Below are positions 1 through 12,409 of a DNA stretch of 64,000 nucleotides, in pieces. The notes under the pieces were generated by a model. It was given only the letters and a program-made list of their open reading frames with translations. It was not told the DNA's origin and searched no databases. Origin of the DNA: Methylobacterium sp. WL1 (GTDB lineage Bacteria > Pseudomonadota > Alphaproteobacteria > Rhizobiales > Beijerinckiaceae); NCBI RefSeq assembly GCF_008000895.1, contig NZ_CP042823.1:2359001-2423000 (forward strand). The letters run 5' to 3'. The translations under genes were made by a program, and so were the position numbers. Each line of letters begins with the position of its first letter. Position 1 is the first letter of the stretch.

Positions 1-146
1 AGGCGCAGCGCAAGCGGCAGGTCGCCGTCCGAGGTGACGACCCCGCAATCGCCGTAGCTCAGCTTGCTGCCCTGCGCGGTGATCAGGCCCCAGCCGGTGC
101 GGCGGAGCCCCGGGTCGATCCCCAGGATGCGGACGATGCTGCTCAT
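1..146 (-). CDS. ruvC: Holliday junction resolvase RuvC, N-terminal fragment
   Basis: This is the first 48 codons of a gene that runs off the left edge. The translation begins MSSIVRILGIDPGLRRTGWG, which is the RuvC N-terminus, including the first catalytic aspartate in the IDPG motif of the RNase H-like fold. RuvC cuts four-way DNA junctions made during recombinational repair, normally with RuvAB. The remaining acidic residues and the neighbouring ruv genes lie outside the window. It is transcribed away from the gene at 299, so the 152-base gap between them should hold both promoters. Confidence 0.88.
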   Translation of the reverse strand, partial: MSSIVRILGIDPGLRRTGWGLITAQGSKLSYGDCGVVTSDGDLPLALR

Positions 147-298
147 GACGCTCCAGGGCTTTTTGTCTCGTCCATCGTCGTGTTCCGAAAGGCGGCCGCA
201 TCCTATCGGCCGTCCGCCCTCGACGATCTGCCCGAGCGTGCCGTACGTATCGTGAACGCCCGGTTTCACCAAGGGACCGGGATTCAGGGAGCCCGACC

Positions 299-871
299 AT
301 GAGCGCGTCAGCACCGATCAGCCGCTTCCCGGTGCCGAAGCTGTCCGAGATGCCCGAGGATCTGCGCGCCCGCATCGCCCTGGTGCAGGAGAAGGCGGGC
401 TTCGTGCCCAACATCTTCCTGGCGTTGGCGCACCGCCCGGACGAGTTCCGCGCCTTCATGGCCTATCACGACGCGCTGATGGACAAGCCCGGCGGCCTGA
501 CCAAGGCCGAGCGCGAGATGATCGTGGTCGCCACCAGCGCGGCCAACAACTGCCTCTACTGCGTGATCGCCCACGGGGCGATCCTGCGGGTCCGCGCCAA
601 GAACCCGCTGCTCGCCGACCAGGTCGCGGTCGCCTACGCCAAGGCCGACATCACCCCGCGCCAGCGCGCGATGCTGGCCTTCGCGCTCAAGGTGGCCCAG
701 GCGGCCCACACGGTCGAGGCCGAGGACCATGACGTGCTGGCGGGCCACGGCTTCAGCCCCGACGACATCTGGGACATCGCCGCGATCACCGCATTGTTCG
801 CCCTGTCGAACCGACTGGCCAGCGTGACGGATCTGCGGCCCAACGACGAGTTCTACACGATGGGGCGATGA
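299..871 (+). CDS. Peroxidase-related protein, AhpD/carboxymuconolactone decarboxylase-like
   Basis: The 190-residue protein belongs to the alkylhydroperoxidase AhpD-like fold. The diagnostic site is NCLYC with Cys85 and Cys88, followed by His92; in AhpD-type enzymes this CxxC...H set carries thiol peroxidase or disulfide reductase activity. The surrounding text (LTKAEREMIVVATSAANNC before it, FALSNRLA near the C-terminus) matches the uncharacterised peroxidase-related subgroup. There is no signal peptide, so it should be cytoplasmic. The ATG follows a GGGAGCCCGACC stretch that can act as a ribosome-binding site. The physiological substrate is unknown. Confidence 0.82.
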   Translation: MSASAPISRFPVPKLSEMPEDLRARIALVQEKAGFVPNIFLALAHRPDEFRAFMAYHDALMDKPGGLTKAEREMIVVATSAANNCLYCVIAHGAILRVRAKNPLLADQVAVAYAKADITPRQRAMLAFALKVAQAAHTVEAEDHDVLAGHGFSPDDIWDIAAITALFALSNRLASVTDLRPNDEFYTMGR

Positions 872-878
872 GGCGCCC

Positions 879-1199
879 TCACCCCCGCCGCCCGAGCAAA
901 ATGATTGCCGTGCCGGCGAGGCAGACGGCGCTGCCGGCGAGGTCCCAGCGGTCCGGCCGCTGCCCTTCCGCGAGCCACAACCACAGCACCGAGGCGGCCA
1001 CGTAGACTCCGCCATAAGCCGCGAAGGCGCGCCCCGCCGCCGGGCTGTCCACCAGGGTCAGCAGGCCGGCGAACGCCACCAGGGAGGCGGTCCCCGGCAG
1101 CGCCCACCAGGCCGAGCGGCCGAGCCGAAGCCAGGCCCAGAAGGCGAAGCATCCAGCGATTTCTGCGAGGGCGGCGCCGGCATAGACGAGGAGCGTCAT
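879..1199 (-). CDS. YnfA-type (UPF0060) small membrane protein
   Basis: A 106-residue, almost wholly hydrophobic protein with four predicted membrane spans ([18 protein letters not shown]; a [16 protein letters not shown] segment; [15 protein letters not shown]; and a C-terminal [17 protein letters not shown]). The Glu in LAEIAGCF and the RPDRWD loop before the last span are typical of UPF0060. An in-frame start 22 codons upstream would add an arginine-rich leader with no family counterpart, so the start at MTLLVYAG was chosen. It converges on the AhpD-like gene with 7 bases between stops. The family resembles small multidrug-resistance folds, but its transport role is unproven. Confidence 0.83.
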   Translation of the reverse strand: MTLLVYAGAALAEIAGCFAFWAWLRLGRSAWWALPGTASLVAFAGLLTLVDSPAAGRAFAAYGGVYVAASVLWLWLAEGQRPDRWDLAGSAVCLAGTAIILLGRRG

Positions 1200-1379
1200 C
1201 GCACGAGCCTTGGCATGGGTATCGACCAGGGGCGAGGTGAGATGGACAAGCGGGCGACGCCGCATCCTCGGAAAACCTTACCCCGAAGTGCAAGATGCTC
1301 ACGCGCGCAAGATCGGCTAAGACCTGTCCCGATCGCTTCCGCGTGCTTCCCGGGCCCCGCCCGATCCACCACCCCGGCC

Positions 1380-2918
1380 ATGTCAGACCCGATCGAGACC
1401 GCCCGCCTCCAGGTCCTCCACAGCTACGGTATCCTCGATACGCCGCGCGAGCCGGCCTTCGACGACATCGTCACGCTGGCGACGCAGATCTGCGCGGTGC
1501 CGGTGGGCCTCGTCAGCCTCGTCGCGGCCGACCGGCAATGGTTCAAGGCTCAATGCGGCTTCCCATCCTGCGAGACGCCCTTGAGCCAGTCGGTCTGCGC
1601 CCATGCGCTGACCGCCGAGGACGGGCTGCTGGTGATCCCCGACCTGACGGCCGATCCGCGCACCCGCGAGAACACGCTGGTGACGGAAACGCCGTTCATC
1701 CGGTTCTATGCCGGGGCTGTGCTGCGGACCGATGACGGCGTCTCGCTCGGAACCCTGTGCGTGATCGACACGAAACCTCGGCCGGACGGGCTGAAGCCGG
1801 ATCAGGCCTTCGCACTGCGGGCCCTGGCGCGGCAGGTGATGGCGCAGCTCGAACTGCGCCGCGCGGTCCGGGAGCGGGAGGCGGCGCTGGCGGCCGAGCG
1901 CCTGGTCCGCGACGCCCTGGCGGTCTCCGAGGAGCGTTACCGCCTCTCGTCGCGGGCGACCACGGACCTGATCTGGGACTGGAACCCGCAGACGGGCCGG
2001 ATCCACTGGGATGACGGGTTGTCGGCGCTGTACGGATTTCAGCCGGGCGAGATCGAACCCAGCAACGACTGGTGGTACGCGCACATCCATCCCGAGGATC
2101 GCGACCGCGTTCGCCGCAGCGTCCAGGCGGCCATCGACGGCGCACCCCTGCGCTGGAGCGAGGGATACCGTTTCCGGCGGGCCGACGGGAGCTATGCCAC
2201 CGTCCTCAACCGGGCGATCATCGTCCGGGGCTCGGAGGGCAGGGCCACCCGAATGACCGGCGTGATGCTGGATGCGACCCAGCAGGCCGAGGCCGACGCC
2301 CACCGCGAGATGCTCAGCCAGGAACTCAGCCATCGGCTGAAGAACACCCTGGCGATGGTCCAGGCAATTGCCTCGCAGACCCTGCGCGACGCCCCCGACG
2401 TCGCGTCGGCCCGCGACGCCCTGCTGCAGCGCCTGCTGGCGCTCGGCAAGGCGCACGATATCCTGCTCGCCGGCAATGCCGAGCGGGCCGGCATGGAGGC
2501 GGTGATCCGCGGCGCGCTGGCGCTCCACGACAACGCCCGCGCCGGCCGGCTGCGGATCGAGGGGCCGCCCCTCGACATCGGGCCGAAGGCGGCCCTCGCC
2601 CTGGCGCTGATGATCCACGAGCTGGCGACCAACGCGGCGAAGTTCGGGGCCCTCTCGGCGGCAGCCGGCGCTGTCGGCGTCACCTGGCAGATCGAGACCC
2701 GGGACGACAATCCGCACCTTCGGCTCAGCTGGGCCGAGTCCGGTGGGCCTCCGGTGACCGCGCCGTCGCGCAAGGGGTTCGGAACCCGCCTGATCGAGCG
2801 CGCCTTCGCGGGCACGGTCGCCGGGGACGTCGCCTTGGAGTACCGGGAGACCGGTCTGCTCTGCGTCCTCACCGCGCCGCTGGCGGGTTTCCAGGGCAAG
2901 GATGGAATTCTGAACTGA
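1380..2918 (+). CDS. GAF-PAS HWE-family sensor histidine kinase
   Basis: A 512-residue soluble kinase. Residues about 25-160 form a GAF domain (QWFKAQCGF, GTLCVIDTKPRP), a short helical linker follows, and residues about 185-300 form a PAS fold (YRLSSRATTDLIWDW, HPEDRDRV). The kinase core is of the HWE type: phospho-acceptor His318 in LSHRLKNTL, an N-box at about 413-425 (HELATNAAKFGAL), and the defining Trp451-x-Glu453 (WAE). The start at MSDPIETARL gives a normal N-terminus; the 55 codons available upstream read as arginine-rich noise. There are no membrane spans, so it senses a cytoplasmic cue. No partner response regulator is adjacent. HWE kinases in this order often feed the general stress (PhyR) pathway, but that link is only inferred here. 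Confidence 0.88.
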   Translation: MSDPIETARLQVLHSYGILDTPREPAFDDIVTLATQICAVPVGLVSLVAADRQWFKAQCGFPSCETPLSQSVCAHALTAEDGLLVIPDLTADPRTRENTLVTETPFIRFYAGAVLRTDDGVSLGTLCVIDTKPRPDGLKPDQAFALRALARQVMAQLELRRAVREREAALAAERLVRDALAVSEERYRLSSRATTDLIWDWNPQTGRIHWDDGLSALYGFQPGEIEPSNDWWYAHIHPEDRDRVRRSVQAAIDGAPLRWSEGYRFRRADGSYATVLNRAIIVRGSEGRATRMTGVMLDATQQAEADAHREMLSQELSHRLKNTLAMVQAIASQTLRDAPDVASARDALLQRLLALGKAHDILLAGNAERAGMEAVIRGALALHDNARAGRLRIEGPPLDIGPKAALALALMIHELATNAAKFGALSAAAGAVGVTWQIETRDDNPHLRLSWAESGGPPVTAPSRKGFGTRLIERAFAGTVAGDVALEYRETGLLCVLTAPLAGFQGKDGILN

Positions 2919-2975
2919 GGCGCGGCCCTGCGCGGCGTTAAGTCCCCGACAATAAAATACCGGTCGAGTGAGGCG

Positions 2976-3942
2976 ATGAGCGCGCGCGACACGGCAGACG
3001 ACCTGATCGTGATTCCCGGCGACGCGCGCCTGCGCGAGGTGGTCCATGCCTGGGCCGACGGGCTGGCGCGGGAGCGGCGGATGTCGCCCAACACCGTCGA
3101 GGCCTACAGCCGGGACCTGCGCCAGTTCCTGGTCCACCTGGCCTCGCGCTTCGGCACCCCGACCATTCCGATGCTGGTGGCCCTGAAGGTCCGCGACATC
3201 CGCGCCTTCATGGCCGCCCGCCGGGCCGACGAGGTATCCGGACGCTCGCTGATGCGGATGCTGGCGGGCTTGCGCTCGTTCGGGCGCTTCCTGGAGCGCG
3301 AGGGCTACGGCAGCGTCTCGGCGCTCGGCGGCGTGCGTGCGCCCAAGGTCCCGCGCCGGCTGCCCCGGCCGATGCCCGTCGCCGCCGCGGTGGCGCTCAC
3401 CGACACGGCCATCCGGGCCGGCGAGGAGCGCGCGCCGTGGGTGCTGGCGGGACGCCGCCGTCCTCGCCTTGCTCTACGGCGCCGGCCTGCGCATCTCCGA
3501 GGCCCTCGGCCTCACCCGGCGCGACGCCCCGCTCCCAGGCAGCGATCAGGTCACGGTGCTCGGCAAGGGCGGCAAGCAGCGTATGGTGCCGATCCTGCCA
3601 GTGGTGGCGCGGGCGGTGGCCGACTACGTCGCCGCCTGCCCGCTGCCGCTGCCGCCGGAGGGGCCGCTCTTCGTGGGGGCCCGCGGCGGGCCGCTCTCGC
3701 CGCGCATCATCCAGTACACGGTGGCCCGCGCCCGGGGGGCGCTCGGCCTGCCCGAAAGTGCGACGCCCCATGCCCTGCGCCACTCCTTCGCGACGCATCT
3801 GCTCGCCCGCCAGGGCGAGTTGCGGGCGATCCAGGAACTGCTCGGCCACGCCTCCCTGTCGACCACGCAGCTCTATACCCAGGTCGACGCCGCCCGGCTG
3901 ATGAGCGCCTACACGGCGGCGCATCCGCGGGCGGGCCGGTGA
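2976..3942 (+). pseudogene. xerC: Tyrosine recombinase XerC with an internal frameshift
   Basis: XerC acts with XerD at dif to resolve chromosome dimers. From the ATG at 2976, about 157 codons read a normal N-terminal core-binding domain (MSPNTVEAYSRDLRQFL, LRSFGRFLEREGYG). The catalytic domain continues in a different frame from about 3448 (RDAAVLALLYGAGLRISEAL, GKGGKQRM, HALRHSFATHL, LLGHASLSTTQLYTQ), carrying the full R-K-H-R-H-Y set and ending at 3942. The junction is in GTGCTGGCGGGACGCC; restoring a GC pair would give the expected ALARDAA-like text, so a 2-base deletion is the simplest reading. The unshifted frame runs on to 3947 as arginine/proline-rich noise. Whether this is true gene loss, a sequencing error or recoding cannot be told from sequence alone. 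Confidence 0.85.
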
Positions 3943-4088
3943 TCTAGACTGTCGGTGATAGTGCAAGTTGCTATTCTTATGGGTTGTCCGTTCGAATAAT
4001 CCGTAGACTGAGCTTATTAGGCTGCTTTTTAAGGGCTTCGTCATCACCTGCATCCATGATCCGGATTGGGGGATGCGAGTGTCGGGGC

Positions 4089-4952
4089 ATGGCCATGGAG
4101 CTTGATCAGGCGGGGTCGCCGGCGCGTGTCGCAATCGCGGATTGCGATGCGGGACGCCGCGCCGCCCTGCGGGCAATCGTCGAACGCTTCGACTCCCGCG
4201 CCGTGATCGACGAGGCCACGTCGGGTCAGGCGCTGTGCGACATCCTTCTGAAGAAACGCCCGAGCCTCGCCTTCGTGGGGCTCCAGCTCGCCGACCTGAG
4301 CGGGCCCGAGGCGGTCGCGGTCGCACGCCGGGCCGGTGCCGAGCCGCCCTGCCTGGTTCTGGTCGCCAACCGGGTGCTGCCGCACTGGCAGGAGATCGCC
4401 CAGAGCCTCGGCGCCTACGAGGTGCTGAAGACGCCGCTCGACCCGGGCCATATCGAGCCATTGCTGCATGCCGATGCCCGCCGCCGCACCCCGACCCGGG
4501 CGCTGCTGGCCTGCTCGTCCCCCGCCGGGCGGACCGCGATCAGCCGGGTGGTGGCCCGCAGCGGCTTCGCAATCGAACTCGAAGAGACCAATTGCGGCCA
4601 CCATGCCCTGAGCCAGCTCAAGCTCCGTGCCTACGATTTCGCGTTCCTCGACGTGAAGCTCGGTGGCATCGAAGGGATGGAACTCGCCTGTCAGATCCAG
4701 CCCCTCGGGCTGCCGACACGGATCACCCTGCTGACCACGTCGGAGCTGGAGCCGATCGCACAGGCCGGGCGCTACTTCGGGGTCGATGCGGTGCTGCGGA
4801 TGCCGTTCTACGCCCGCGACATCGACCTGGCGCTGCACAACGCCCTGGGCTTGCGCCGGCCGTATCTCCTGAACGCCCTGACGGCGCCGCCGGCCCCAAG
4901 CGCGCTCCTGCGGATCGCGGACCTCCCGAACGCCCGGCGCAAGATCGCCTGA
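4089..4952 (+). CDS. Tandem degenerate receiver-domain protein
   Basis: A protein of 287 residues with two CheY-like folds and no output domain. The first, about residues 11-130, keeps part of the acid pocket (IADCD) and a Lys-Thr-Pro near the end, but the phospho-acceptor position reads FVGLQL, with Gly for Asp. The second, about 135-255, keeps the Asp (FLDVKL) and the Thr (LLTTSE), but the acid pocket reads ACSSP and the conserved Lys is replaced in LRMPF. Neither domain looks able to be phosphorylated normally. The start at MAMELDQ was chosen because upstream codons have no family character. It follows the broken xerC with no obvious functional link. It may be a phosphorylation-independent adaptor. 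Confidence 0.7.
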   Translation: MAMELDQAGSPARVAIADCDAGRRAALRAIVERFDSRAVIDEATSGQALCDILLKKRPSLAFVGLQLADLSGPEAVAVARRAGAEPPCLVLVANRVLPHWQEIAQSLGAYEVLKTPLDPGHIEPLLHADARRRTPTRALLACSSPAGRTAISRVVARSGFAIELEETNCGHHALSQLKLRAYDFAFLDVKLGGIEGMELACQIQPLGLPTRITLLTTSELEPIAQAGRYFGVDAVLRMPFYARDIDLALHNALGLRRPYLLNALTAPPAPSALLRIADLPNARRKIA

Positions 4953-4977
4953 TCCCGCGCCGGATCGGCTGGACCGG

Positions 4978-6378
4978 TCAGACGTGGATGGCGCGCTTGG
5001 ACACGGCCAGGGCTGCCTCCTTGACCGCCTCGGTCAGCGTGGGATGCGCGTGGCAGGTGCGGGCGATATCCTCGGACGAGGCGCCGAACTCCATCGCCAC
5101 CGCGACCTCGGCGATCAGGTTGCCGGCATCCGCGCCCACGATGTGCACGCCGAGAACCCGGTCGGTCTGCGCGTCGGCCAGCACCTTGACGAACCCGTCC
5201 GTGGTGCCGTTCGCCTTGGCGCGGCCGTTGGCCGTGAACGGGAATTTGCCGACATTGTAGGCGATGCCGTCCTTGGTCAGCTCCTCCTCGGTCTTGCCGA
5301 CCGAGGCCACCTCCGGGAACGTGTAGACCACGTTCGGGATAACGCCGTAATTGACGTGGCCTGACTGGCCGGCCAGCATCTCGGCGATGGCGACGCCCTC
5401 GTCCTCCGCCTTGTGGGCCAGCATCGGCCCCGCGATCACGTCGCCGATCGCGTAGATGCCCGTGACGTTGGTGGCGTAGTGGGAATCCGTGAGGATCCGG
5501 CCCTTGTCGTCGCGCTGCACGCCCACGGTGTCCAGCCCGAGACCCTCGGTGTAGGGCACCCGGCCGATCGCCACGAGGACCACGTCCGCCTGCACGGTCT
5601 CGGTCGCGCCGCCCGCTGCCGGCTCAACGCTGACGCTGGCGCCCTTCTTGCCGACCTCGACGCCGGTCACCTTGGTCGACAGCTTGAACTGGATGCCCTG
5701 CTTGGTCAGGATCCGCTGGAACTGCTTGCCGACCTCGCCGTCCATGCCGGGCAGCACCCGGTCGAGGTATTCCACCACGGTGACTTCGGCGCCGAGCCGG
5801 CGCCAGACCGAGCCCAGTTCCAGGCCGATCACCCCGGCGCCGATGACCAGGAGCTTCTTCGGCACCCGGTCGAGCTCCAAGGCGCCCGTGGAGGAGACCA
5901 CGACCGTCTCGTCGATGGTCACGCCCGGAAGGCGCGTCACGTCGGATCCGGTGGCGATGACGATGCTCTTGGTCTCGAGCATCTGGTTGCCGCCATCCTC
6001 GGACACGACCTCGACCCGGCCGGCGCCCGCGATCCTGCCGGTGCCGTGGAAGGTGTCGACCTTGTTCTTCTTGAGCAGGAACTCGACGCCCTTGGTGTTG
6101 CCGGCGACGCCCTCAGCCTTGAAGCTCATCATCTTCTTGAGATCGAGCTTCACGCCGCTCACCTCGATGCCGAGATCGGCGAAATGCTTGGTCGCCTCCT
6201 CGAACGCCTCGGAGGCGTGCAGCAGTGCCTTCGACGGGATGCAGCCGACATTGAGGCAGGTACCGCCGTGGGTCGCCCGCTTCTCGACCACGGCGGTCCG
6301 CAGGCCGAGCTGCGCCGCGCGGATCGCGCAGACGTAGCCGCCTGGGCCGGTGCCGATGACGACGAGATCGTAGGACAT
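4978..6378 (-). CDS. lpd: Dihydrolipoyl dehydrogenase (E3)
   Basis: The 466-residue flavoprotein reoxidises the lipoyl groups of 2-oxoacid dehydrogenase complexes and passes electrons to NAD. The start [16 protein letters not shown] gives the FAD-binding GxGxxG at the N-terminus, followed by the redox disulfide in [14 protein letters not shown] second nucleotide-binding glycine motif is in [13 protein letters not shown], and the C-terminal active-site HAHPTLTEA provides the His-Glu pair. The length is normal. It is the last gene of the TCA block, 67 bases downstream of the SDR gene, and probably serves the SucAB complex encoded just upstream. Confidence 0.97.
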   Translation of the reverse strand: MSYDLVVIGTGPGGYVCAIRAAQLGLRTAVVEKRATHGGTCLNVGCIPSKALLHASEAFEEATKHFADLGIEVSGVKLDLKKMMSFKAEGVAGNTKGVEFLLKKNKVDTFHGTGRIAGAGRVEVVSEDGGNQMLETKSIVIATGSDVTRLPGVTIDETVVVSSTGALELDRVPKKLLVIGAGVIGLELGSVWRRLGAEVTVVEYLDRVLPGMDGEVGKQFQRILTKQGIQFKLSTKVTGVEVGKKGASVSVEPAAGGATETVQADVVLVAIGRVPYTEGLGLDTVGVQRDDKGRILTDSHYATNVTGIYAIGDVIAGPMLAHKAEDEGVAIAEMLAGQSGHVNYGVIPNVVYTFPEVASVGKTEEELTKDGIAYNVGKFPFTANGRAKANGTTDGFVKVLADAQTDRVLGVHIVGADAGNLIAEVAVAMEFGASSEDIARTCHAHPTLTEAVKEAALAVSKRAIHV

Positions 6379-6445
6379 GAGAGTTCGCTTCCGGTCGGTC
6401 ATGCCGCCTGGGGCGGTCGAAGAGAAGAGAGGTGTCGGGGGCGGC

Positions 6446-7207
6446 TCAGCGGCCGCCGGCGACGTCGAGGATGGCACCCGTGGTGTAGGCGGCCTCCTCC
6501 GAGAGCAGCCACGCGATCGGCGCGGCGACCTCCTCGGCGGTGCCGGCGCGGCCCATCGGGACGGCGGGCCCGAGGCGTTCGACCCGGTCGGGCTCGCCGC
6601 CGCTGGCATGGATCTCGGTGGCGATGATGCCGGGCGCCACCGCGTTGACGCGGATGCCCTCTCCGGCGACCTCCCGGGCGAGCCCGGTGGTCAGCGAGTC
6701 GATCGCGCCCTTCGAGGCGGCGTAGTCGACGAACTGGCCGGGGCCACCGAGCCGGGCCGCGACGGAGGACAGGTTGACGATGGCGCCCCCTGCCCCGCCA
6801 CGCTTGGTCGACATGCGCCGCACGGCCTCGCGGGCACACAGGAAGCTCCCGACCACGTTGGTGGTCATCATGCGCTGGAGCCGGGCCGCGCTCATGTCGG
6901 CCACGTCGGATTTCATATCGACCACGCCCGCGTTGTTCACGAGCGCCGCGAGCCGGCCGAGCCCGTCCGCGGCCTGGAACAGCGCCAGCACGTCGGCCTC
7001 GACGCCGACATCGCTGCGCACGGCCAGCGCCTTGCCGCCCTTGGCGGTGATCGCATCCACCACCGCCTGTGCCGCGGCCGTGTCCGACACGTAACTCAGG
7101 CATATCGCGTAGCCGCGCTCGGCGAGCAGCAACGATACCGCCCGACCGATGCCGCGGCTGCCGCCCGTGACGATGGCGACGTTGGGTCTGTTCATGGGCT
7201 CACTCAT
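6446..7207 (-). CDS. SDR-family NAD(P)-dependent oxidoreductase
   Basis: A 253-residue classical short-chain dehydrogenase/reductase. It shows the cofactor motif TGGSRGIG near the N-terminus, the NNAG motif (ALVNNAGV), an active-site Ser in NLSSVAA, and the YxxxK pair in YAASKGA. The C-terminal [18 protein letters not shown] is typical of FabG-like members. An Arg rather than an Asp-type selector follows the glycine motif poorly enough that cofactor preference is left open. Its ATG overlaps the stop of the DUF2442 gene (ATGA), so translation is probably coupled. It lies between sucB and lpd, but its substrate is unknown. Confidence 0.87.
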   Translation of the reverse strand: MSEPMNRPNVAIVTGGSRGIGRAVSLLLAERGYAICLSYVSDTAAAQAVVDAITAKGGKALAVRSDVGVEADVLALFQAADGLGRLAALVNNAGVVDMKSDVADMSAARLQRMMTTNVVGSFLCAREAVRRMSTKRGGAGGAIVNLSSVAARLGGPGQFVDYAASKGAIDSLTTGLAREVAGEGIRVNAVAPGIIATEIHASGGEPDRVERLGPAVPMGRAGTAEEVAAPIAWLLSEEAAYTTGAILDVAGGR

Positions 7208-7518
7208 GCGGCTGCCGCGTGGGCCGACTCGTAGCGGCTCGCGAGAACCTCGACGATCTGGGTCTCGATCCGGATCCGTGCGGCGTCGGGGCAGAAACCG
7301 ATCTCGCGCCCGACAGCGTCGAGTTTCCAGCCGAAGGTCCGTCCGTGATCGCCGACAGCGACGGTCCGGGAAAAGGCTTCGTCCTCGAGCGGCGCGAAGA
7401 TGGCGCCCGTCGTAATGGAGTCCGAAAAGTCCAGAATGCCCGCGATGCCGTCAACGAACGTGACGCGGAGAGCCGGATAATGAAGAGGCTCCACGGAGGC
7501 GATCCGATGCGACGTCAT
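7204..7518 (-). CDS. DUF2442 domain protein
   Basis: A 104-residue protein (MTSHRIASVEPL... VTFVDGIAGILDFSD... GRTFGWKLDAVGREIGFCPDA) that matches the DUF2442 pattern: a central F-x-DG...LDFS motif and a C-terminal W...G-x-EI-x-PD-like stretch. DUF2442 genes commonly sit directly beside DUF4160 genes, and the pair has been proposed to behave like a toxin-antitoxin module; I know of no proven mechanism. Here its start overlaps the DUF4160 stop and its own stop overlaps the SDR start, so all three are packed as ATGA junctions. The position inside the TCA operon suggests insertion of a mobile two-gene unit. Confidence 0.78.
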   Translation of the reverse strand: MTSHRIASVEPLHYPALRVTFVDGIAGILDFSDSITTGAIFAPLEDEAFSRTVAVGDHGRTFGWKLDAVGREIGFCPDAARIRIETQIVEVLASRYESAHAAAA

Positions 7519-7766
7519 TCGATCATTCCCCCGTTGTAGCGACCGGCCCGGATCTCTCGCCAGACATAGGAAACCTGTTCGCGGTTGGCATCCAGCCACG
7601 CCCGGATGTCCTTGTCCTTCGCACGCGGCAAAGCCCCGCTGAGGACTTCGCCCGTGATGATCGAATGCTTCGCCTCCTGGCCGGACAAGAATGCGTGCAG
7701 ATGTGGCGGCAGATGATCGTTGAGACAGATCGTGATCCGAACGCCCTCGACGATGGCGATCGTCGG
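7515..7766 (-). pseudogene. DUF4160 domain protein, start codon missing
   Basis: Reading from 7766, the frame gives PTIAIVEGVRITICLNDHLP, then PHLHAFLSG, a central GEVLSGALPRAKDKDI segment and WREIRAGRYNGGMIE before a TGA. This is a near-complete DUF4160 domain, which normally begins MPTI. At the position of the initiator the codon is CGG, and a TGA lies two codons further upstream (7773-7775). No ATG, GTG or TTG occurs in frame until a TTG deep inside the domain. An overlapping frame has an ATG at 7789, so a small indel could have separated start and body. The stop overlaps the DUF2442 start. It is therefore probably an inactivated partner, or uses an unusual start. Confidence 0.7.
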
Positions 7767-7822
7767 CCGCGATCAGCGAGACTTTCCAATCGAGGCCACG
7801 ATCATTCCCCCGCCAAACCGGA

Positions 7823-9163
7823 TCACAGGTCCAGCACGAGCCGGGCCGGATCCTCCAGCGCCTCCTTGACCCGCACCAGGAAGGTCACGGCCTCCTTACC
7901 GTCCACGATCCGGTGATCGTATGACAGTGCGAGGTACATCATCGGCCGCGCCTCGATCTTGCCGGCACGGACCACCGGGCGCTCCTCGATGCGGTGCATG
8001 CCGAGGATGCCCGATTGCGGGGCATTGAGGATCGGGGTCGACATCAGCGAGCCGTAGATGCCGCCGTTGGTGATCGTGAAGGTGCCGCCCTGCATGTCCT
8101 CGATGGACAGCTTGCCGTCGCGGGCCTTCTTGCCGAAGCCGGCGATCGTCTTCTCGACGCCGGCGATCGACAGGTCGTCGGCGTTGCGCACCACCGGCAC
8201 GACCAGGCCCTTATCGGTACCGACCGCGATGCCGATGTGGTAATAGTTCTTGTAGACGAGGTCCTGCCCGTCGATCTCGGCATTGACCGCGGGCACGTCC
8301 TTGAGGGCGCCGATCACCGCCTTGGTGAAGAAGCCCATGAAGCCGAGCTTGGTGCCGTGCTTCTTCTCGAAGATGTCCTTGTATTGGCTGCGGAGCGCCA
8401 TCACGGCCGACATGTCGACGTCGTTAAACGTCGTCAGCATCGCAGCAGTGTCCTGCGCGTCCTTGAGGCGGCGCGCGATGGTCTGGCGCAGCTTCGTCAT
8501 GCGCACGCGCTCCTCGCGCGCGGCATCGTCCGGCGCCGAGGGCGCGCGCGGCGGGTCGGGCGGGCCTCCCTGGCGGGGGGCGGCCGGGGCCGGGCTCGGG
8601 CCCTTGGAGATCGCGCCGAGCATGTCGCCCTTGGTCACGCGGCCGTCCTTGCCGGAGCCGTTGATGCCGGAGGGATCGACGCCGCTCTCGCGGGCGAGCT
8701 TGGCCACCGCCGGGCCGTTGTCGCCGGTCGGGCGCTGGGAGGCCGGGGCTCCGGCGTCGCCGTGGTTGCCGTAGCCGGCGGACGATTCCCGGGCGGGCGC
8801 CTCGGTCTTCGCGGGGGCGGCCGGCTTCGGCGCCTCGCTGCGGCTCTCGGACTTGGTCTCGGCGGCCTCCTTCGGGGCCTCCTTGGCGGCGGCCTTCTTG
8901 CCGCCGCCGGAGGCCGCAGCCGCACCGGCCTCGACGATCGAGCCGAGCAGCGCGCCGGGCTCCACCGTCTCACCGTCCTTGACCAGGATCTCGCCGAGCT
9001 GGCCGGCCGCCGGAGCGTTGACCTCCAGGGTGACCTTGTCGGTCTCGAGCTCGACGATCGGCTCATCGACCGCGACCGTGTCGCCGGGCTTCTTGAACCA
9101 GCGGCCGATGGTGGCCTCGGTCACGGATTCGCCGAGCGTCGGGACGAGGATGTCGGTAGCCAT
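7823..9163 (-). CDS. sucB: 2-Oxoglutarate dehydrogenase E2, dihydrolipoyl succinyltransferase
   Basis: A 446-residue E2 subunit. Residues 1-80 form a lipoyl domain with the lysine in [12 protein letters not shown] long Ala/Pro/Lys-rich linker follows, then a peripheral-subunit-binding domain ([29 protein letters not shown] region), and a C-terminal catalytic domain ending in [15 protein letters not shown] with the active-site His and Asp. The enzyme transfers succinyl groups from lipoate to CoA in the TCA cycle. The start at [16 protein letters not shown] is fixed by the lipoyl domain; the codons before it are noise. sucA lies 97 bases upstream. Confidence 0.97.
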   Translation of the reverse strand: MATDILVPTLGESVTEATIGRWFKKPGDTVAVDEPIVELETDKVTLEVNAPAAGQLGEILVKDGETVEPGALLGSIVEAGAAAASGGGKKAAAKEAPKEAAETKSESRSEAPKPAAPAKTEAPARESSAGYGNHGDAGAPASQRPTGDNGPAVAKLARESGVDPSGINGSGKDGRVTKGDMLGAISKGPSPAPAAPRQGGPPDPPRAPSAPDDAAREERVRMTKLRQTIARRLKDAQDTAAMLTTFNDVDMSAVMALRSQYKDIFEKKHGTKLGFMGFFTKAVIGALKDVPAVNAEIDGQDLVYKNYYHIGIAVGTDKGLVVPVVRNADDLSIAGVEKTIAGFGKKARDGKLSIEDMQGGTFTITNGGIYGSLMSTPILNAPQSGILGMHRIEERPVVRAGKIEARPMMYLALSYDHRIVDGKEAVTFLVRVKEALEDPARLVLDL

Positions 9164-9260
9164 GGTCTTTCGCACTTCCGGATCGGTTGGGCCGTGCCGG
9201 ACGGCCTGGAATTGTTGAGGGCGGCGGCGCCCGGGCGGATGACCGCCGGGCTCCATAAAA

Positions 9261-12251
<2,991 letters not shown>

Positions 12252-12409
12252 GGTCCGTTCATCCTGTCGCGCGGGCAGGCCGGCTGCCCTGTCGGCGACC
12301 CGCTCGCAGTGCGGATCGCCCTGAAATTGACCCGGGGCGAAAGCGCGCCCCGACAAGGTCGATATGGGTGTCGCGGCCCTGCGCCGGCCGCAACGCTGGC
12401 GCGCTGGCC

